Source: Syntrophaceae bacterium UBA4778
GTDB taxonomy: Bacteria > Desulfobacterota > Syntrophia > Syntrophales > UBA4778
Assembly (NCBI GenBank): GCA_002403175.1
Contig: DHHG01000202.1
Location: 1 to 24,446, forward strand
DNA length: 24,446 nucleotides
Reading direction: 5' to 3'
A program made the position numbers and the translations under genes. Below, in pieces: positions 22,311-24,446 of this stretch. The notes under the pieces were generated by a model. That model saw only the letters and a list, made by a program, of their open reading frames with translations. It was not told where the DNA came from and ran no database searches. Each line of letters opens with the position of its first letter. Position 1 is the first letter of the stretch.

Positions 22311-22919
22311 TTATGGTGTTTTCGTCGCGCTGACCCAATGGAACGAATAGCCCATCTGACTTCCGCTGCGTTCCAGGGACAGATAAAAACCGGTCTGATT
22401 GGAGTTGATTGCCGCTGTTCCGAGATTGGTCCTTTGGCCCGTGACCCCCGCTCCGCCGATCGTGCCGCTGTAGCTGTTGAAATCGGCGCTGATGGTCCCG
22501 CTCAGATTGTTCGTACCGATGCGGACGTATTCCAGCTTGCGATTGGCAGGATCGGATGTATTCGAAAATTTAGCCTCGATATAGAGACCTTGAAAAATGA
22601 GATCGTTGCTGGCTGACCCCAGGGAGACATTAGTCCAATCATTGTCCCAGCCTGTTGTGGTCCCGTTATTGTAGTAACCCATTTTCAGCGATGAAATTTC
22701 GGTCCAGGTGCGCGCGACCAGATTATTGAAATCGACGCGGGCGATATCGTTTTCAAAGCTGAAGTTGGCGAAACCGGCGGCGTACACATCCGCCAGGTCA
22801 TTATCGGAAAGTTCGAGCATGCCGGCGCGGCAAAGAGATGGTGAAAGGAGAACTGCCCAGACGATAAGAACGACCGCAATTTGCATTCTTGTTGTTTTTT
22901 TCAGATTTGCCTTTTGCAT
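22311..22919 (-). CDS. Exported protein, VTGQ-motif family, divergent paralogue 4
   Basis: A 202-residue protein from ATG 22919 with GGGAG upstream. The signal peptide (MQIAVVLIVWAVLLSPSL) leads to MLELSDNDLADVYAAGFANF (34-53), a divergent form of the family motif in which VTGQSG is VYAAG. The body contains GYYNNGTTTGWDNDWTN, similar to the TTAGWVGWAN repeat of the 406-residue protein, and LEYVRIGTNNLSGTISADFN, similar to SYVRIGIPSMNV of that protein. Shared repeats support common ancestry. It lies between the LuxR-type regulator and the larger paralogue, 175 bases from the latter. Confidence 0.75.
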   Translation of the reverse strand: MQKANLKKTTRMQIAVVLIVWAVLLSPSLCRAGMLELSDNDLADVYAAGFANFSFENDIARVDFNNLVARTWTEISSLKMGYYNNGTTTGWDNDWTNVSLGSASNDLIFQGLYIEAKFSNTSDPANRKLEYVRIGTNNLSGTISADFNSYSGTIGGAGVTGQRTNLGTAAINSNQTGFYLSLERSGSQMGYSFHWVSATKTP

Positions 22920-23136
22920 TTTTGACTTCTCCCTACAGTCGGTTAGCGGTAAAAGGCTTTTGCGGTACTATGATTACGAGCGATTGGGAAATGGTAAATT
23001 TCCCGTCAAAGCCGGTAACTAAACCAAATTCCAGATGCCCTTTCGGGGCTGCGCCTTTTCAACAGATGCTCTAAAAATTGTTTCGTGAAAAGGTACATTC
23101 AATTTTGATTGATTAATATCGAACTAAGGCAGGTAT

Positions 23137-23162
23137 GTAAATACTTCTAAAGGGGTATTTAC
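23137..23162. promoter_or_regulatory. Palindrome in the leader of the exported-protein cluster, possible LuxR-type operator
   Basis: GTAAATAC (23137-23144) and GTATTTAC (23155-23162) are perfect 8-base inverted repeats with a 10-base spacer; flanking CAGG and CCTG extend the symmetry to 23130-23165. It lies between the regulator gene and the start of the first exported-protein gene. The two-fold design suits a dimeric HTH regulator. It could alternatively form an RNA hairpin. Confidence 0.45.
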
Positions 23163-23214
23163 CTGTTTGGTGGGGAATTTTTTTTTAAAATACTCCCTTA
23201 GGATGAGTTAAGGA

Positions 23215-23991
23215 TTAATGGTGCGATCCGTTATTATGAGACCCATTGTTATGAGACCCGTTATTATTCGATCCGTTCATATGGTCGGGGTGATAATTGA
23301 AACGGGTGTAAACAATGGCTGCTTCCACACGGTTGCGGATGCCTGTTTTCTCAAAGATATTGCGGATGTGCGTTTTAACTGTCTTGGTGCTTAGAAAGAG
23401 CTTCTGGGCGATTTCCTCGTTCGTCATGCTTTCGCTGACGAGGGCCATGATCTCCATCTCCCGGCGGGAAATGGCTTCCATCCTGGCCAACTGCTCTGGG
23501 GTGGGAGAAGAGAACTGAATGCTGCGTTTGCTTTTATCCAGAAGTTCCTCAATCGTCAAGCCGAGCAGGTCGCCGCTCAACCAGACTTCGCCCCGGATGA
23601 TGACGTCGATGCATCTGCGGAGCATATCGGACAAGGATTCTTTCAGCAAAAAACCGCGGGCCCCTTCCTTCAGCGCGGCCAGCACGAACTGCTGATGGAA
23701 ATGTTCCCCGACGACGATAATTCTGGTCCCGGTGGATGCTAACTTCCTCGTATAATCCAGCGTGAGTGATAAATCGATGGCGGCTGCCTGACGTAGAAAA
23801 ACGTATTCCAGAAGGGAAATATCGGGAGGCGACTTGACCAGCTTCTCAAAAAAATCTACGATGTTTTTCTTCCTGGAAATAGACGCGGTGTGAATGGACC
23901 CGATTATCGAGATATCCTTATGGGCGCGGAGGCAATCCAGATATTGCGCCTCGGCAGTTTCATCATTGCACATCATAGCCAACTTGATCAT
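23215..23991 (-). CDS. LuxR/NarL-type transcriptional regulator with degenerate receiver domain
   Basis: A 258-residue protein from ATG 23991, with GGAGGG seven bases upstream; the open frame reaches 24015. The N-terminal domain has the receiver shape (D10/E11 acidic pair, GARGFLLKES with K117), but the phospho-acceptor position is Glu (E62 in ISLLEYVF). Residues 174-229 are a LuxR-type HTH (SRREMEIMALVSESMTNEEI, then TVKTHIRNIFEKTG). The C-terminus ends in NNGSH repeats encoded by 15-bp tandem units at about 23220-23275. It is the first gene of the minus-strand block that contains the four exported paralogues, and is a plausible regulator of them. Glu at position 62 may mimic a constitutive phosphorylated state. 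Confidence 0.87.
   Translation of the reverse strand: MIKLAMMCNDETAEAQYLDCLRAHKDISIIGSIHTASISRKKNIVDFFEKLVKSPPDISLLEYVFLRQAAAIDLSLTLDYTRKLASTGTRIIVVGEHFHQQFVLAALKEGARGFLLKESLSDMLRRCIDVIIRGEVWLSGDLLGLTIEELLDKSKRSIQFSSPTPEQLARMEAISRREMEIMALVSESMTNEEIAQKLFLSTKTVKTHIRNIFEKTGIRNRVEAAIVYTRFNYHPDHMNGSNNNGSHNNGSHNNGSHH
23222..23275. repeat. 15-bp tandem repeat coding the NNGSH tail
   Basis: Units such as GTTATTATGAGACCC, ATTGTTATGAGACCC and GTTATTATTCGATCC run in tandem inside the 3' end of the regulator gene. The period is a multiple of three, so copy-number change would lengthen or shorten the Asn-Gly-Ser-His tail without a frameshift. Confidence 0.75.
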
Positions 23992-24446
23992 CAATTCCCT
24001 CCATTTCAGAATCAAACAAGCCCTGCAATAACAATCAAATCCTGAGTAAATGAGCTGTAACTAAAGCAAACCAGGTATTTGATTTTAACTAAAACCTAAA
24101 AGCCCTATTCGCAAGCTTTTGAAAGGTTTATAAACTAAAGTTACTGTTGCCTGCTGCGCTATGCATCGCATTTACCGTTAAGACGTTGGGACAAGCGCTG
24201 CTCACGTACCCCCTAAAGTACGCTTCACTGCTCGATCCTGCACTGATTTTCCGGTGAACAGTCTTTAAAAACAGACTTTTAGCACCCCTTCTAAAGCCCA
24301 AAAACTGAGTTGGAACCTTTACCAACACCGGATTCCGGATATGCAGTCTATATATCGGTAAAAAGCAACAAAGCTTAAACTATTTTAGAGTTATATTCAA
24401 GAAATATTCATGGGATTATCCCTGGATGATCCAGACAGAACAAGAC
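23992..24446. other. Non-coding region with structured repeat-like sequence at window end
   Basis: No gene is supported. From about 24140 to 24320 the DNA has repeat-like structure: a small hairpin CGTAC/GTACG near 24206-24223, and a two-level hairpin with GGTG (24253-24256) and CACC (24283-24286) outside AGTCT (24260-24264) and AGACT (24273-24277). The segment TGCTCGATCCTGCACTGATT and the later AACTGAGTTGGAACC resemble a dispersed non-coding repeat of Desulfobacterota, from memory. The final 100 bases are AT-rich and may be the promoter of a gene beyond the window. Confidence 0.45.

Noticed and set aside
22930..23090. Possible cyclic-di-GMP-I riboswitch in the leader of the exported-protein cluster
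   Set aside because: A GAAA-capped GC hairpin is present on the minus strand, but the conserved internal blocks of that class are not found in order.
23222..23275. Tandem short repeats as a CRISPR-like array
   Set aside because: Units are 15 bp without spacers, lie inside a coding region and translate to NNGSH repeats.
24128..24328. 66-codon minus-strand open frame
   Set aside because: It overlaps hairpin-rich repeat-like DNA, has no ribosome site and no recognisable protein pattern.

Overview
The window looks like part of a chromosome of a strictly anaerobic Gram-negative bacterium, most likely a Desulfobacterota (former Deltaproteobacteria) lineage close to syntrophs or sulfate reducers. 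This rests on electron-bifurcation genes (an FeS/flavin module next to NfnAB), a Tat-exported FeS protein with a b-type cytochrome, a KamA-type radical SAM enzyme, and dispersed palindromic repeats of a kind common in that group. The assignment is inference from gene content only.

Layout. 1-4968 (+): the 3' end of a dicluster 4Fe-4S protein, an AsrA-like FeS protein, an AsrB/FlxA-like flavoprotein, then nfnA and nfnB, closed by a strong intrinsic terminator. 4969-5348: an inverted-repeat element (A). 5349-6242 (+): an MBL-fold hydrolase. 6257-9490 (-): a Kef-type cation/proton antiporter, an HD-domain protein and a methyltransferase, read in that order. 9748-10410 (-): a response regulator fused to a DnaJ-like domain. 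10665-11375 (+): an exported PAP2/class A acid phosphatase, followed by a second inverted-repeat element (B). 11578-13703 (+): a CsoR-family repressor with a consensus promoter and overlapping operator, then a Tat-signal FeS protein and a membrane cytochrome b with no catalytic subunit beside them. 13768-15278 (-): a YaiI/DUF188 protein and an exported protein with two tandem domains resembling the phage T4 gp19 tail-tube fold. 15816-17405 (+): a KamA-family aminomutase with altered substrate-pocket residues. 17593-19075 (+): an AAA/DUF4143 ATPase and a frameshifted Phd/YefM antitoxin remnant, bracketed by degenerate repeats. 19379-23991 (-): a LuxR-type regulator followed by four exported proteins that share a short motif just after the signal peptide (core LxDxELxxVTGQxG). 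23992-24446: non-coding, structured, repeat-like sequence.

How the parts may work together. The first block would balance ferredoxin, NADH and NADPH pools. The CsoR block looks like a metal- or thiol-responsive quinone-linked electron-transfer module whose active-site subunit is encoded elsewhere. The last block looks like a regulator with a set of surface or secreted beta-rich proteins. The parts least explained by known systems are the exported double gp19-like protein, the four-paralogue exported family and the J-domain/receiver fusion.
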